From contig OX422183.1 in NCBI GenBank assembly GCA_949130485.1, positions 14,581,812 to 14,645,811 of the forward strand: a DNA stretch of 64,000 nt. The letters are read 5' to 3'. Below the pieces are notes generated by a model that saw only the letters and a list, made by a program, of their open reading frames with translations, ran no database searches and was not told the DNA's origin. Position numbers and translations under genes: made by a program. Shown in pieces: positions 31,329 through 61,651 of the stretch; positions within the stretch are counted from its first letter, which is position 1, and every line of letters starts with the position of its first letter. The stretch is from Agelas oroides (Eukaryota; Porifera; Demospongiae; Agelasida; Agelasidae).

Positions 31329-31580
31329 ATAGCACTAATTGCTACCTTTGCGTGTTCGCGCGCGTCGCTAATTACTAGCTTCCAACCTCCTCTGGGATGA
31401 GACTACGACTTTCTCGGATCTTCACCGGCATATTACGTCTTTCCAATTACGTATAGCTACCCGAATGGGTACAACCCTGTCATTAATTTTCCGTCGTTTT
31501 GCGACTAAGTTCTCGAACCCCGTCCAAAAAAAAAATTTGGGTATCCGGCCCCGGGCATAGATAATATACCCTCCCTCTTG
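31329..31580. repeat. Right arm of the decayed 10-kb inverted repeat
   Basis: Inverse of 21770-22260: CTAATTACTAGCTTCCAACC, CTGTCATTAATTTTCC, CGTTTTGCGACTAAGTTCTC, CCGTCCAAAAAAAAAA. It lacks the hairpins present in the left arm. Confidence 0.65.
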
Positions 31581-31604
31581 CCCCGGGTAAACGTGTGCTT
31601 GACG

Positions 31605-31680
31605 TAGCCTCGTTCCCAGGCTCCCCACGCTAACCCTAACCCTAACCCTCCTTAGCGGGGAGAGCCTGGGAACGAGGCTA
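31605..31680. mobile_element. TAGCCTCG-family mini-MITE, 76 bp, with telomere-like core
   Basis: TAGCCTCGTTCCCAGGCTC ... GAGCCTGGGAACGAGGCTA. TGCTTGACG is duplicated at 31596-31604 and 31681-31689. The loop contains (CCCTAA)3. Confidence 0.88.
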
Positions 31681-32598
31681 TGCTTGACGCGTTAACAAAC
31701 TAGCGGCTAGAGACAGGAATAGAACTCATTAGTGAACTTTGACCTTTTACGCCGCGGTTCTAAACCAATGGGAAAACCTCGTTCCATGCAAACTCAGGTG
31801 AGGCCGGTGTCTGCCACGTGGCATTTTCCATTTGTAAAAGGCGAGGAGGATTGAGGTGAGTATTCTAGCTACGTAGATCTAGGGTACATAGATGACACTA
31901 GCTATAGTAATTTCATGAAAGTAACCTTTTGATTGAAAATATACAAAGTTGGTAAAACCAGTTCCCCACTGGCCAGTTCTGATGTCATGTTTTATACACA
32001 TGACCTAAAGTGGAGAGAAAGTTCAAGGGGGCAGTTTGCAAACTAGTTTTCCAAAAATAACATTCTGACGTCAAGGGTGAGGGTCTGGCGAAGCGCACGA
32101 AGGTCTTGTCTAACACCTATACCTGACCTGTCCCCACTGCAAATATATTGCAGCTCCAATCAAATCATAGAACGCCACAGGAATGTATATAGAACATCCG
32201 GTTGATACGTCATAGCTTTGAATGGAAGTGCAAAGGCTGCATCTAGCGACTTTAGGCTACCATAGTTTGAAGGAAGAACAGCTAAAGTTAGTGAACTACC
32301 TTCCTGCAAGAGTGTGATGGCATCGCTGTTCTTTCAACGGGCTAAGGGATGTGTCTCTGCCTGGCTTCCTTCCCCTTCTGTTTGGTAAGCTCAGCCCTAG
32401 GAGTTCACTGCCTGTATTCAGTACACGGCCAAGATAACATTGTACTGCTTGTCAATCGCGTTTCAGACACAGGCAGAAAGGCTGTACATCGATTCCAGAC
32501 TAGTAGACTCATTAATATAAGCCTGTTACATGCAAAAAAAAAAACAGGTACTGTAGTCTCGCGAAAAAGGGCCCAGTATCAATACATGGTAATAGAAT

Positions 32599-32872
32599 GG
32601 CCGTGTCTATTGACACCAACTTCCGGTGGCAATAAGAGCCACGAAAGAGCTATTGACACCGACTCGGTGACAGTTCAAGGTCAACTGAGCATGACATTTG
32701 CCCTTTGTCTGCCATCCGCTTACAGATTTATAAGTGACTGGACCATAGCCTGGAGGAAGGCAGTGGGAGGGAAAGCTTGGAACGAAGGTCGTGTCAATAG
32801 CTGTTTAGTGGCTCTTATTGCCACCGAGTCATTGCCACCGGAAGTCGGTGTCAATAGACAATAGACACGGCC
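32599..32872. mobile_element. MITE, 274 bp, 9-bp target duplication
   Basis: Ends GGCCGTGTCTATTGACACC / GGTGTCAATAGAC...ACGGCC with inner CCGGTGGCAATAAGAGCCAC / GTGGCTCTTATTGCCACCG. TAATAGAAT is present at 32590-32598 and 32873-32881. Confidence 0.88.
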
Positions 32873-33369
32873 TAATAGAATACCCCACAGTAGCCTTAGT
32901 GCTATAGCTAGATGACCATTGTCTGTTTCATACACTGGCCATTCAGCTGCTATTTGAGGGCAGTGTCTGATCAGCACTTGATGGTAGGCATGACATTATG
33001 AGGATAGGGGAGGGGGATCACAGTCACAATGACATTATTTGGAAAAATAGTTTGTATATAGATTCCACCTAAATGTCTACACAGTGAGTCAATCCATGCA
33101 TAGCTCAGAGCAAGAATTTGTTTGGTATACTTTGCTTGACACTTGTAATGCTTTATCTTTCATTTCAGGACTTTGTGTAGCTGTGTTAGAGCTGCAGAGG
33201 GATATCACTCACACTGGAGTACAAATGTGCTCACAGGCAGAATGTCCTTTTGCTTGCGTAACCTATGTCAACTTCATTCACAAATTGTAATAATAATAAT
33301 AACATTATGCTCCTTGTCCTAAACTCAGTGTTGCTACGTTAATTGAGCCATGATAATACTTTGCTGTAC

Positions 33370-33790
33370 AGGATAGGGTGGGAGAAAATTGCTGGGAGCT
33401 ATTATAGAACAGTGGCAGGAGAAGCAGTTTGTGGGGAGATGGGCTGGAAAAAGAAGAAGAGAGGAGATTCTGGAAGCTTGGTTAAGAGAGACTGATGAAA
33501 CCAGATATTGAAAGAGCCAGGTGTAAGTATATAGGTTGGAGGGAGGAATATGAGATAGTGCTGAGAAAGACTAAGAGTCAGGGTCAGTAGCAGTTCGGAA
33601 AAGGAAGATAGGGAAACAAAAAGAACAAAACTGACTAGAAGAGGTAGACATGGAAAGTAGTTAAAGAAGAGCAGGGGCCAGAGAGGTACACATGGGCTCA
33701 TGGGAAAGACATCTGGCCACGTTAGGTTGAGGTTCTGATTGAGGTCAGGTCCTGCAGGGTTGTTTGAAGATGAGATGTGGATTGGAAGAG
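33370..33790 (+). other. Strongly purine-rich tract on the plus strand
   Basis: About 400 bp dominated by A and G (GAGGAGATTCTGG, GGAAAAGGAAGATAGGG, AGAAGAGGTAGACATGG). The 194-residue Leu/Phe/Ser/Pro-rich frame on the minus strand is a by-product of this skew. Confidence 0.6.
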
Positions 33791-34032
33791 GTGGACAGAT
33801 GTGTGCTTTGTAGCTAGTGGAGGGAAATTTCACAAAATTCTGCACCAGCCATTTCTTCAGTCTACGATTGCACAGGCAGTCAATTCGAAACCAGTCGCAT
33901 TGCACAGACTGGGAACGAGAAAAGTAGCTCAATCGAGGTGCGCGCGCGTTCAGATACACGATTATGCACTCGAGGTCAAAGTTCACTAATGGGTTTTATT
34001 CCCGTCTCTATATCTAGCCGCTAGTGTAAACA

Positions 34033-37000
34033 ATGGAGGCCTTCAAGACAGCTGCAGTACAGCTATTAGTATTTTCATCAGCATTCGTTCTTTGCAAGAC
34101 TCAGACAGCAGGTATGATATGCATTTAGCATTTAGGGTACTACAGTGTACAGTGATAGCTACTTTTCATTCCACGCAGTCATTACTCCTTTGTCATACAC
34201 TGCTCGATTGGGTAATGTGGGGATCTTCCACTGTGCTGTAACTGGCAGCAATATCATATCTTGGTACATCAATGGGTTACCATCAGGCTACCCTTCAGTA
34301 CGAAGGCGAGGCATTTACACCTCAAGAGCAACTTCTATTAACACAACATGGATTCAATCAAACTTGACCATACCTGCTACCTGGGAAAACAATGGTGTAT
34401 CAGTAGATTGTGCTGCACTGCTCGATGGCCCACAAACAACTGGCATCAGTGAACTTGCAACCTTCCATGTGCAGGGGCCTCCTTTGCCTCCTGCGAACCT
34501 CACACTTGAAGTTTCACAAGAGCAGAGGTACCTGATCCTAAAATGGAACCCGCCCTCTCCCAGCAATGCATCCACCATCACTATGTATACTGTGTATGCC
34601 AACATGTCACACACTGGAACAGTAACCCACTACAATACATCCATAAGAAACTACACCATTAGGAACCCATGCAGTGATGTAAGGTTTAAGGTTACATCAT
34701 GGGATGACATTGGTGAGGGAAGTACAGCTACGTCCTTGGCGTACAGATATAACTCTACTGCAGGTGAGGAACTATTGCATTCCACCTCAAGTTGTTGTCT
34801 GTTATAGTATTACCATGACAGCCTGGGATTTATGTTCACTAACCACCCATGTGAGTCCGAGGGCATAGCCGGAGGCATAGGCGCCTGCAGAGCTGTGTGT
34901 GTATACCCGGGCAAGACTTGGCTACGCCACATTTGATGCGCAATTGCGGAAAGCGTATTTTGTCACTACACTGTACACTATATGTAAGTCTGTGCACGGA
35001 TGCATGTGCTATATGCTGGTGACCACGTGTCTTTGCGTCCAGTCCTCATGATATGAGTACGCATGATTCGAAATAACCCGGGCAATGCCCAGGTATGCCC
35101 GGGCCTGCAGGCGCCTATGCAGAACAAAGCTTGGTTATTGTAAACCAGAAATCCCAGGCTATAGCTGTAAGCTGACATGCCATAAGTGTTCCACCAGATT
35201 GGTCCTTCTTGTTATTACTACATATACACACAAGGTGGTCTGCACTGTACATGTGCAACAGTTTACTGTAACTTGAGAAAGTTATTTAACCACACCTTGG
35301 TATCAGGTGTGCTATAGTATACTGCACTTAATCCAAAGTTACCAAAATTACAAGTAATGGGTGACATAATTGTAAATGCAACAGACTTGAACTCAGATTG
35401 AAAGGTCATTACCATACTTATATAGCCTCATTCCCTTATATATTTCGCACATTGACCCATAAATTTTAGAGATTGAATTTCTTGCTTTGTAATGGGGAAT
35501 AGTATTGTGGTTTGTCAAAACAAACGCAGAACAAGTTACAGGTCTTCAGCTTTCAGTCTTTGGTTTTCAGTTCTCAGTCTTCGGGTTTCTTGTAGTCAAG
35601 AACTGAGCTTCTTGATTCATAGTAGCAGCTGGAACAATAACAAAGGCTAAAGTAGGTCATTTATGGAGTAGCTGAAGATTGTCTTGATTGTACCAAAACA
35701 AACTGGTTGTGATAGCTGAAAGGCTTCATTTATGGGGTATTGCACTAAATTGGAATAATACTGTCTTGCAGATCCACCCACAAATCAACCCTATTAGATG
35801 TACATGCATACCTATTCTAATGTGCTTCACTGTCAGTAATTTCAATCCTTGTGCAGATACAGAGTTAAGCATTCCATCAACTGTGAGAGTCTCCATCAGT
35901 TTTGCTGTGCCAGGTGAACCAAAAGTAGAGCTATCATTTCAGGTACGGATATGATATATGATACATAGTAGCCTCATTCCACAAGAGCCTGGGAACGAGG
36001 CTAGGTACATAGTTACCTTTAGCACATGTACTTAATATTTGCATGTGCTAGTAGTGTAGAAGTAATATCTCTGTCATTTTATACTTGTACATTCAAAGTT
36101 GATTTCATTTTCAACCACACTACTGCAAGACAACAATAACAAGGCTGAACTTTGTACAGTTAGAATATGATCACTCTGTGAATTTCTTACTACACAGGTA
36201 CAAAGCAATTCTTTTCATGAGAGGTTGCAAGTCTGTCCACAATCATTCCTTGTTGAGACATGGAGTGACTGTTCAGGCTCCAGACACCACCAGGGACCAC
36301 TGATGCTGGAGCTAACCATTGTAAACTCCACAGCAACACTTGTTATTCCACATCTCCCTCCCAAGTGTCATATTACTGCAACAATCCGTAACCAGAGTTC
36401 TTCCAGTAACACTAGTTTTGGTTAGTCTGTGAGTACTGCCAAGTGAATACTGACTTAAGCTAAATAAGTGCAGGGGCTGATCTAGGATTTCGATGATGGG
36501 GTGGCTAAAAGAGTTAGTTAGCAAATTTGTCTACTGACTATTTAGGCATTTACACTCAAAATAATTGAACTTCGAGTCCTCTTGTTTGTATCATTAGTAA
36601 TTTGATGATGATACTATGAAACAGTGGGATGAAACATATTGCACAACATAGGTGTAAAGAATTTTTGATGGAAAAATGGGGTGGCTAGCTACCCTTTCCA
36701 CCTCCCCCACAGGATCAGCCCCTGAACTTTCAAGTCTTGGATTTGTTTTGATCTGTTTGTAACTTTGTATGGTAGTTTCCCTGTTTTACACACATATGGT
36801 AGATTACTCACCATACTTCATGACTAAGTAAACAGTACACAACAATTTGAAACTGAAACGAAAGGTGTTTTTGAAACATCACTGTTTGATACACACACTA
36901 ATATCACACACATGATATACACATGTGTGTACATGTAGATACACATGGTGTGCAAGATGTAGAAATGTCTGAAGGCAGCGTCCTTGACTCCATCTGCGTC

Positions 37001-40000
37001 ACCTGTATCTTTGCACAAGGGACAAGTGTTCAGGGTTGCTATATTATCCTGCTTGAGAACCATGACTCAGTGGTAACCAACACTACTGGTCTCAGGATTG
37101 AAAGAGAAGGTGATAGTTTGAATGTGACAGGTTGCATTGAGAATCTGGAGGAAGGCACGTACCATGTGGTGGTGTATGATATTGAGGAAGATGGTACTGT
37201 ATACTGGCACAACAGTGCTCTCTTCCTCAATGCTGCACTGAACTGGACAGCTTCTGACCAACTGAATACCAGTAAGAGCACAATCATAGAACTGCTGGAA
37301 ATAATTATGTGTCCCTTTGTGTGACAATAATTAGCCTGGCATGCTGTCATATCACAGCTTTATGGCATATGCTAAAAGATTTACACAATTCAATTCTTGC
37401 TTGTTAGGAACCTCCTATATTTTATTCACTCAGATGAAGAAGAAATGTTGATACCAAACAGCAACATTACTCTGCAAAAAGGTAATCTATCCTTTGATGG
37501 CACATGTCACTTGCTAATGTCCATGCAGGCCCTCTATTCTGAAAACACGAAGAGACTGCCATTTCTTACTTGCGTGCTGCATGGTATAGGCCTTGTATGA
37601 ACAAAGTGGATGTCCACCATATTCCATAGTGGATGTCTATCATACCTATATTTCATGCTTCCCCATACCAGACACCATAACATCTGCCATTGCTGGAGGT
37701 GCAGTGGGTGGAGCACTGCTTATTGTGGTGACTATAGTAATACTCTCTTGTGTACTCATCTTAAGAAAGGTTCACTCTACCACTCAGAGTAAGTTATATA
37801 CCAGATACTTATGCAAATTCAGTGGTCTGTCTGAGTCATCTGAGTACATGTCGAAAGTACCTCAAATCTAATTACGTATACTACACATTCAAGCTGAGTA
37901 TCAAATTTCCCGATAAACCATTGTCAACAAAAGTGTCATATAGTCTAACAATTATGATACGTTTGTTTCTTCTCCTGTCCTTTGCTTTTGTTGCTTTTGT
38001 GTTTGTCGTTGTCTTTTGACTCTATACTACTGTAGTCATAAGGTTACACCAAGCATTATTCCCTGCTATTCATACTCACAATGCCAGTAACAGTATAGTC
38101 TGTTCAGATCAAGTACACCACAACATACAATTGACTAACAGTGTGGTGTACTGGCTTTGTGTAGAGGCATACATGTATGCCCACGTGTTTTCTTAATAAT
38201 TGGCATACTCACAACGTAGGGCTCCAAATATCCCATAAACTTTTGTTTGCCCATAGCTTTGCCTAACCATGCAATCACCAGTGTTGGCAGCTGGTGGTGA
38301 TCAAATGAACTTGGACAAGGACAAAATACACATAAGCTTAAGGTTCCAGTGCTCAAAGGCATACAGAAAAACATACTAAAACCCAGGCTGTTCCAACACC
38401 TGTTTTCAATAGCGCCTGTTACATAGCTATATTTTAGAGCATCACATAATGTGTTAGTACACCCAAGATGCCAGACAAAAGATTCATGCAAGTCCAGACC
38501 ACACTTTTCTACAAAGTTTTAATCAGAAGGCTTTCATCAAAACAATTTTAGCGAAAAATCTTTATCACAAGGCTTATTCAAAACAAGTTTTAGCTTCAAG
38601 ATAGGAGCTAGCATGAGCTTATCTGTCATGAACACCAAGGCATGTCTTCACCTTCTTACACCCATGTGCATCATTAGCCCAAAGCACATAGAATTGAGTA
38701 ACCATGCAGTGTGGTGTACTGGCTTTTTATAGAGACATACTTGTATGCCCACTTGTTTTCTTAATGATTAGCATACTCACAAGGGCTCCAAATATAATAT
38801 CCCTTAAACTCCTATTTGACCTTAGGTTATAGCTTTCAGTGGCGGATTTAGGGGGGGTAAGGGGGGTGCAAATGCCCCCCCCTTTGGCAGCTAGTAGGTG
38901 TATTTTACTCGTACATAACTGGACTAGTCCATCAAATGATTATGCAGCAGTAGCATGCAGCAACAACAACCAGGCGCCGTTACACACTCACGTATCAGTT
39001 CCTTACTGATCTCCAGATGGTTTGACTAGGCCTAGAGTTGCTTCGAGATATTCAGTTCGGACTTCCAGCACTAGAGAAGTCACCTTGTGTAACTTCAATA
39101 ATCAGACAATAATTACGTGTGTCATGATACATTCACATGACCAGAAGTGGGCGTGGCAACCTAAAAATTTTCGGGTACGCTTCACGCACCAGTGGCTGGA
39201 CCCTCCTTTCTAAATTTCTAAATCCGCCACTGGCTTTGCCTAACCATGCAATCACCAGTGTTGGCAGCTGGCTATGGGTGGCCATCACATTCACTTGGAC
39301 AAGGACAAAATACGCATGAGCTTAAGGTTCCAGTGTTCAAAGGCATACACACTACATACTAAAACCCAGGCTGTTCCAACACCACTACCCTGTTTTCAGT
39401 AGCACCTGTCACATAGCATAATTTAGACCATCACATAAAGTGTTAGTACACCCAAGATGCCAGACAAAGGATTCATGCAATATAATCAAGTCCAGACTAC
39501 ACCCCCATGATGCCCACTGAACCTGTGTTTAGTGCTGCAGATTTACCTAACACTTTGGAGTTCAGTGCTACTTTGCCACAAAGCTTTAATCAGAAGGCTT
39601 TTATCTAGCGAAAAATCTATATCACAAGGCTGTTATCAAGTTTTAGGTGCTAGCATGAGCTTATCTGTCATGAACACCAAGACGTGTCTTCACCTTCTTA
39701 CACCCATGTGCATCATTAGCCCAAAGCACCGTAGTGCATTCAGTATACCGTAGTGCATTCAGTATACCGTAGTGCATTCAGTATACCGTAGTGCATTCAG
39801 TATACCATAGTGCATTCAGTATACCGTAGTGCATTCAGTATACCGTAGTGCATTCAGTATACCGTAGTGCATTCAGTATACATAGCAATGACTTTATATC
39901 TAAGCATACATATGAATGTGTGATGCCACATAAGTGGGGAAATATCTTCTGGAGTTGTCATGAGGAGTGAGGGTGGTGTAGCTGGTGAAGAGAGGCTTGT

Positions 40001-40751
40001 TGGTGAGCGAGAGTTTTATTCATTCAGGGGTAAGTGCACCACGGCATTAACAAATATGGACACAGTTTGGATGATGGTCACCTGGTAATTACATTGCATT
40101 CATTACGTGTCCATCTCATATCTTGGAGTAATATCATTCCCACATCCAAAAGAAGCAATGGACATACAATCTATGTGCTTATTGGTGAGCACCTAACATG
40201 TGAATACCACTAAAACTTTCATTCATCAACAACAATGGGGGAAATGGTGCTGGTGCAATACTACACCACCTTCACCCTTCCAGCAACTCCAGAAGGAATT
40301 TCTCTACTTGCATAATTGGGCTAATGATGTGTGAGCAGGTACAGGTTGCTATTCACAATAGATAAACTCATGTCTGTGTCCTCCCTTGTGTTATAAGAGT
40401 GAAGCTTTGATAAAGCATTATAGCTACATGTGAGTAGCAATGAACCCTATAAAATATTTTAGCCAAGTTACATCTGTGGCACTAAACTCCAGATGCTGTG
40501 ACCATTGGGGTGTGTGGTTTAGTTTGTAGTATATAGTACTTCCATTTTTCTATCCATACAGTTTGTGTGCACTAACAGTCATTATGTTAGTGAACATTTT
40601 TTTACCCCCTTGACACCCAGACAGCAAACAAAACAGTCATGATAATACTGATGACATTGAGATGAAGAAGAATGAGATATATGGTCAGCTACCCCAACAG
40701 CAGGTTGTGAGGAATCCTGCATACAACTGGTGGAAACTGAGAAGTTCATAA
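34033..40751 (+). CDS. Gene B: Ig-FN3 type I receptor-like protein, eight exons
   Basis: Exons: 34033-34111, 34179-34763, 35857-35942, 36198-36420, 36939-37271, 37434-37481, 37672-37788, 40621-40751; all introns GT-AG and frames join for 1602 nt (533 aa). Exon 1 is a signal peptide (AAVQLLVFSSAFVLC). Exon 2 holds an Ig domain (FHCAVTG, ISWYINGL, VDCAALL) and an FN3 domain (PPANLTLEV, LILKWNPPSPSNAS, YTVYANM). Exons 3-5 encode more glycosylated ectodomain, probably one or two divergent beta domains (TATLVIPHLPP; TGCIENLEEGTYHVVVYD). Exon 7 is the membrane helix (AIAGGAVGGALLIVVTIVIL, then SCVLILRK). Exon 8 is the tail with NEIYGQLPQQ (YxxL-type) and RNPAYN (NPxY, PTB-binding type). A cell-surface signalling or adhesion role is inferred. 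Most junctions are phase 1; exon 3/4 is phase 0. More exons could lie in the 2.8-kb last intron. Confidence 0.78.
34817..35163. repeat. Palindromic element in gene B intron 2
   Basis: CAGCCTGGGATTTATG / AGAAATCCCAGGCTATAGCTG at the ends and CATAGGCGCCTGCAG / CCTGCAGGCGCCTATG, ATACCCGGGC / GCCCGGGC inside. Confidence 0.7.
35969..36003. mobile_element. Minimal TAGCCTCG-family relic, 35 bp
   Basis: TAGCCTCATTCCACAAGAGC ... CCTGGGAACGAGGCTA; flanked by TACATAG-like repeats. In intron 3 of gene B. Confidence 0.6.
36471..36723. mobile_element. hAT-like MITE in gene B intron 4
   Basis: Ends CAGGGGCTGATCTAGGATTT and AGGATCAGCCCCTG are inverted, with the internal GGGGTGGCTA repeated. No clear target duplication. 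Confidence 0.6.
38140..39728 (+). repeat. Tandem duplication in the last intron of gene B
   Basis: Unit 1 (38140-38690) and unit 2 (38706-39728) share GTGGTGTACTGGCTTT, GCCTAACCATGCAATCACC, CAAGGACAAAATACRCAT, CCCAAGATGCCAGACAAA and CTTACACCCATGTGCATC. Unit 2 is longer because a 396-bp MITE (38838-39233) interrupts it. Confidence 0.8.
38836..39232. mobile_element. MITE with CAGTGGCGGATTTAG ends
   Basis: CAGTGGCGGATTTAGG / CTAAATCCGCCACTG inverted ends (hAT-like). The uninterrupted sequence CATAGCTTTGCCTAACC in unit 1 of the duplication is the empty site; GCTTT is present on both sides of the insert. Confidence 0.78.
39729..39880 (+). repeat. 19-bp minisatellite, about eight copies
   Basis: Consecutive near-identical units of CCGTAGTGCATTCAGTATA, with one unit reading CCATAG. 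Confidence 0.9.
39881..40620. other. Distal last intron of gene B; nothing recognised
   Basis: No domain-like frame or inverted repeat stands out, up to the pyrimidine-rich acceptor TTTTTTTACCCCCTTGACACCCAG before exon 8. Confidence 0.4.
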
Positions 40752-41790
40752 TGCGGACACTAATAAGTTTATATCACCATGTGTGTAATGGTTTTTGTGA
40801 GATCCATATGTTATGTCATTACCACACTGAACAATTGAGTGCCATCCCACAACTATGTTATTACCATCAAGGAGCAGTTGAGTACCATCCCACTAGCAAG
40901 CCATTCAAGCTCAAGCCAACAAAGCAAAGTTTGATGGTGACAATTCTAATTCATTGTGCAATCAATTCAAATTACTCATTCACACAATGCATATACACTG
41001 TTATGAATTGCTTGTCCAGGTTTTGCTATTGGATGTCCATAAGTATATAGTAACACAGGTTGTTTTGGAATTCTAGTGGGCACCTGTTACACTACTACAG
41101 TAAGTGCAACAATAAGTACAACAATAAAGGTCTACCAATACAATAATAAAGAATAACCACACATTAGGGACTATAGCATTACAGAATGTGTAATAGACAT
41201 GATCCAGTTCTTCTAATCTAATTGAACCCATAGTACAATCGGGAGGTATGAAACCCCCTCTCTACACATTGTTATTGAATGTTAAGTGGGAAGCCATGAT
41301 AGTAACTGCTATGGGCAGGGTTTAGAAAGTGGTGCTCTTACCTAAATTCACCACATCTAAATGGTGCTGTGATTAACCGAATGGTGCAAAATCATCCGCT
41401 AAAGGCCTAGTGAGAACCCTGTCATTATGTGTATGACATCTCTAAGTTCGATTGAATCAGTCACTATGTAAAACTTGTACATTTCTGTTTGTACCAACTG
41501 CTTGCAGTTCTGTACATCTGCCCCCATCATTGTCTGATATTGTATAAAAGCTGTACATACATCTTGATAAGAATGGTGAATTCTTGCAAAGTTGCTACTG
41601 GAGGTATACTCAGCCGGGTACCGGGTGTGCACTGATGGCTACAAATGTATACCCACAACAAGCTAGGCTTTATATACTGCACTACATGTAGACTGCAACT
41701 ACCACGGAAAAAGATCTACAAAAAAAAGTGCACATGAGAACACTTGCATATATGTATACCCTAACTGGATAAGTCCCAGACAGCCTCCCA
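40752..41790. other. Region between genes B and C; nothing assigned
   Basis: Contains a 77-codon minus-strand frame at 41399-41632 with several tyrosines (YTSSSNF, SYQDV, YKFYIV) and no recognised domain. It could be a terminal exon but has no supporting context. An AATAAA about 380 bp after the gene B stop (near 41124) and another near 41146 are possible poly(A) signals. Confidence 0.35.
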
Positions 41791-41793
41791 TCT

Positions 41794-42094
41794 ATATACT
41801 TAGACACTAGCGTCGAACTGTACTGCAAGCAACGGGAAGCTGGGCAAGGCCCTGGGAACGAGTCTACTTAGACACTGCAGGTTCACCATTGATGGAGAAA
41901 GTGGAGGTAGGTCATATTATAATACTTATAGCTAAGAGGGTCCTATATACTTAGACACTAGCGTCGAACGGTACTGCAAGCGACGGGAAGCTGGGCAAGG
42001 CCCTGGGAACGAGTCTACTTAGACACTGCAGGTTCACCATTGATGGAGAAAGTGGAGGCAGGTCATACTATAATGCTTAGTTAAGAGGGTCCTG
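41794..42094 (+). repeat. 151-bp unit, two tandem copies
   Basis: Each starts TATACTTAGACACTAGCGTC, contains a TAGCCTCG-family right-end relic (GCCCTGGGAACGAGTCTA) and ends TAAGAGGGTCCT. The copies differ at a handful of bases, so the duplication is recent. Confidence 0.88.
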
Positions 42095-42299
42095 AAATGG
42101 CCAGAGCATAACAGCAATACGTGTAGCCCAATTAACATGCATGGTATCTGTCGGGATGCAGTCAGTAAAGTGATACAAGTAAACTAAGATGTAATTAAAA
42201 ATCATGTCAGTTACATGCAAAGCATGCAACCTGAAATCCCAGACCCACACTTCTGTTCTGGATATTGTCTTGCAGCTTTGGAGATAAAGCAGGTGAAGC

Positions 42300-42400
42300 G
42301 TTCTACTACAAGTTTTTTGTCTCACAGCTTTGGAGAAAATTCCAATTTTTCTCCAAAGCTGTGAGACACAATCAGGAATGGAAAGCCTGGGTTTGAGGCT
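42300..42400. repeat. Hairpin, TAGCCTCG-like relic
   Basis: GTCTCACAGCTTTGGAGAAA / TTTCTCCAAAGCTGTGAGAC forms a 20-bp stem, followed by AGCCTGGGTTTGAGGCTA, the family's right end. Confidence 0.7.
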
Positions 42401-42499
42401 ACAATACATGCCAACTCCTGTCTCACCCACTATCTGCTATGATTGTGAAACTTTACAAGGCCAACAGACTTTCTGCAAATTCTCGGTTCTAGATGTATT

Positions 42500-43142
42500 A
42501 TATGAGCCCCCAGTTTAAGAAAGACTGTGGCACTGCAATTAGTGTCCAACTGTTTGCTGAATGGCTAGCTACTATAAATCGTGGGAATGAACTGTCTTTT
42601 CTCATTGGTCATCAATTAATCTTACCCCTTGTGCATGATTGTGGGCAGAGTTTCACCCATTGTCTTGTCAATCTTGAAGGCCAAAGTAATGCTATGCATA
42701 GTATTATGAAGATCATTAGTACAGTTCTAGGACCACGTCAGAAGCAGTGGACATCCAATTTGAATACATCTTTTAATGCCTGCCACATGCATGAAATAGC
42801 ATACATCATGCTTTTCTCAGTAGATTCATGACAGTGTATGTGAGCTATCTTCAAAGAGAAACTCCTGCTTTGAGCTTCATGCAGGCAGGTGATGTTACTG
42901 ATAAAGCTAAGGTACATGTAAAGAAACAAATAATAGGTTTTTGGGTACTTAGTTAATTAAAACTAAAAAGCTGGAAACTATAATATAATTTATCTTTTAA
43001 CTACAAAAAGCAAAATAAATCTTCACTTAAACAGCACTAGAACTAATACAATCTACATGTGTTGTATAAATAGATAAAAAGTTTCCTGATGATCAGCAAT
43101 GAAAATCTGTGAGTGAAAATACTTGCATATTCTTGCTACTGA
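42500..43142. other. Downstream flank of gene C; nothing assigned
   Basis: A 112-codon plus-strand frame at 42493-42831 has no recognised domain. The region 42930-43080 is AT-rich. Confidence 0.35.

Positions 43143-61651
<18,509 letters not shown>

Larger units (their letters stand above)
31697..34024. repeat. Inverted repeat pair bracketing 2.3 kb upstream of gene B
   Basis: 31697-31748 (CTAGCGGCTAGAGACAGGAAT, CATTAGTGAACTTTGACCT) is inverse to 33973-34024 with one 6-bp indel. It could be a TIR element or an inverted duplication of the gene B promoter; the right copy ends 8 bp before the gene B ATG. Confidence 0.65.

Noticed and set aside
30962-31378. 138-residue plus-strand frame beside the retrotransposon
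   Set aside because: Ends inside the right arm of an old inverted repeat and shows no domain; chance frame is more likely.
33402-33986. 194-residue minus-strand frame rich in Leu, Phe, Ser, Pro
   Set aside because: It follows directly from the purine-rich tract on the plus strand; no domain, no splice context.
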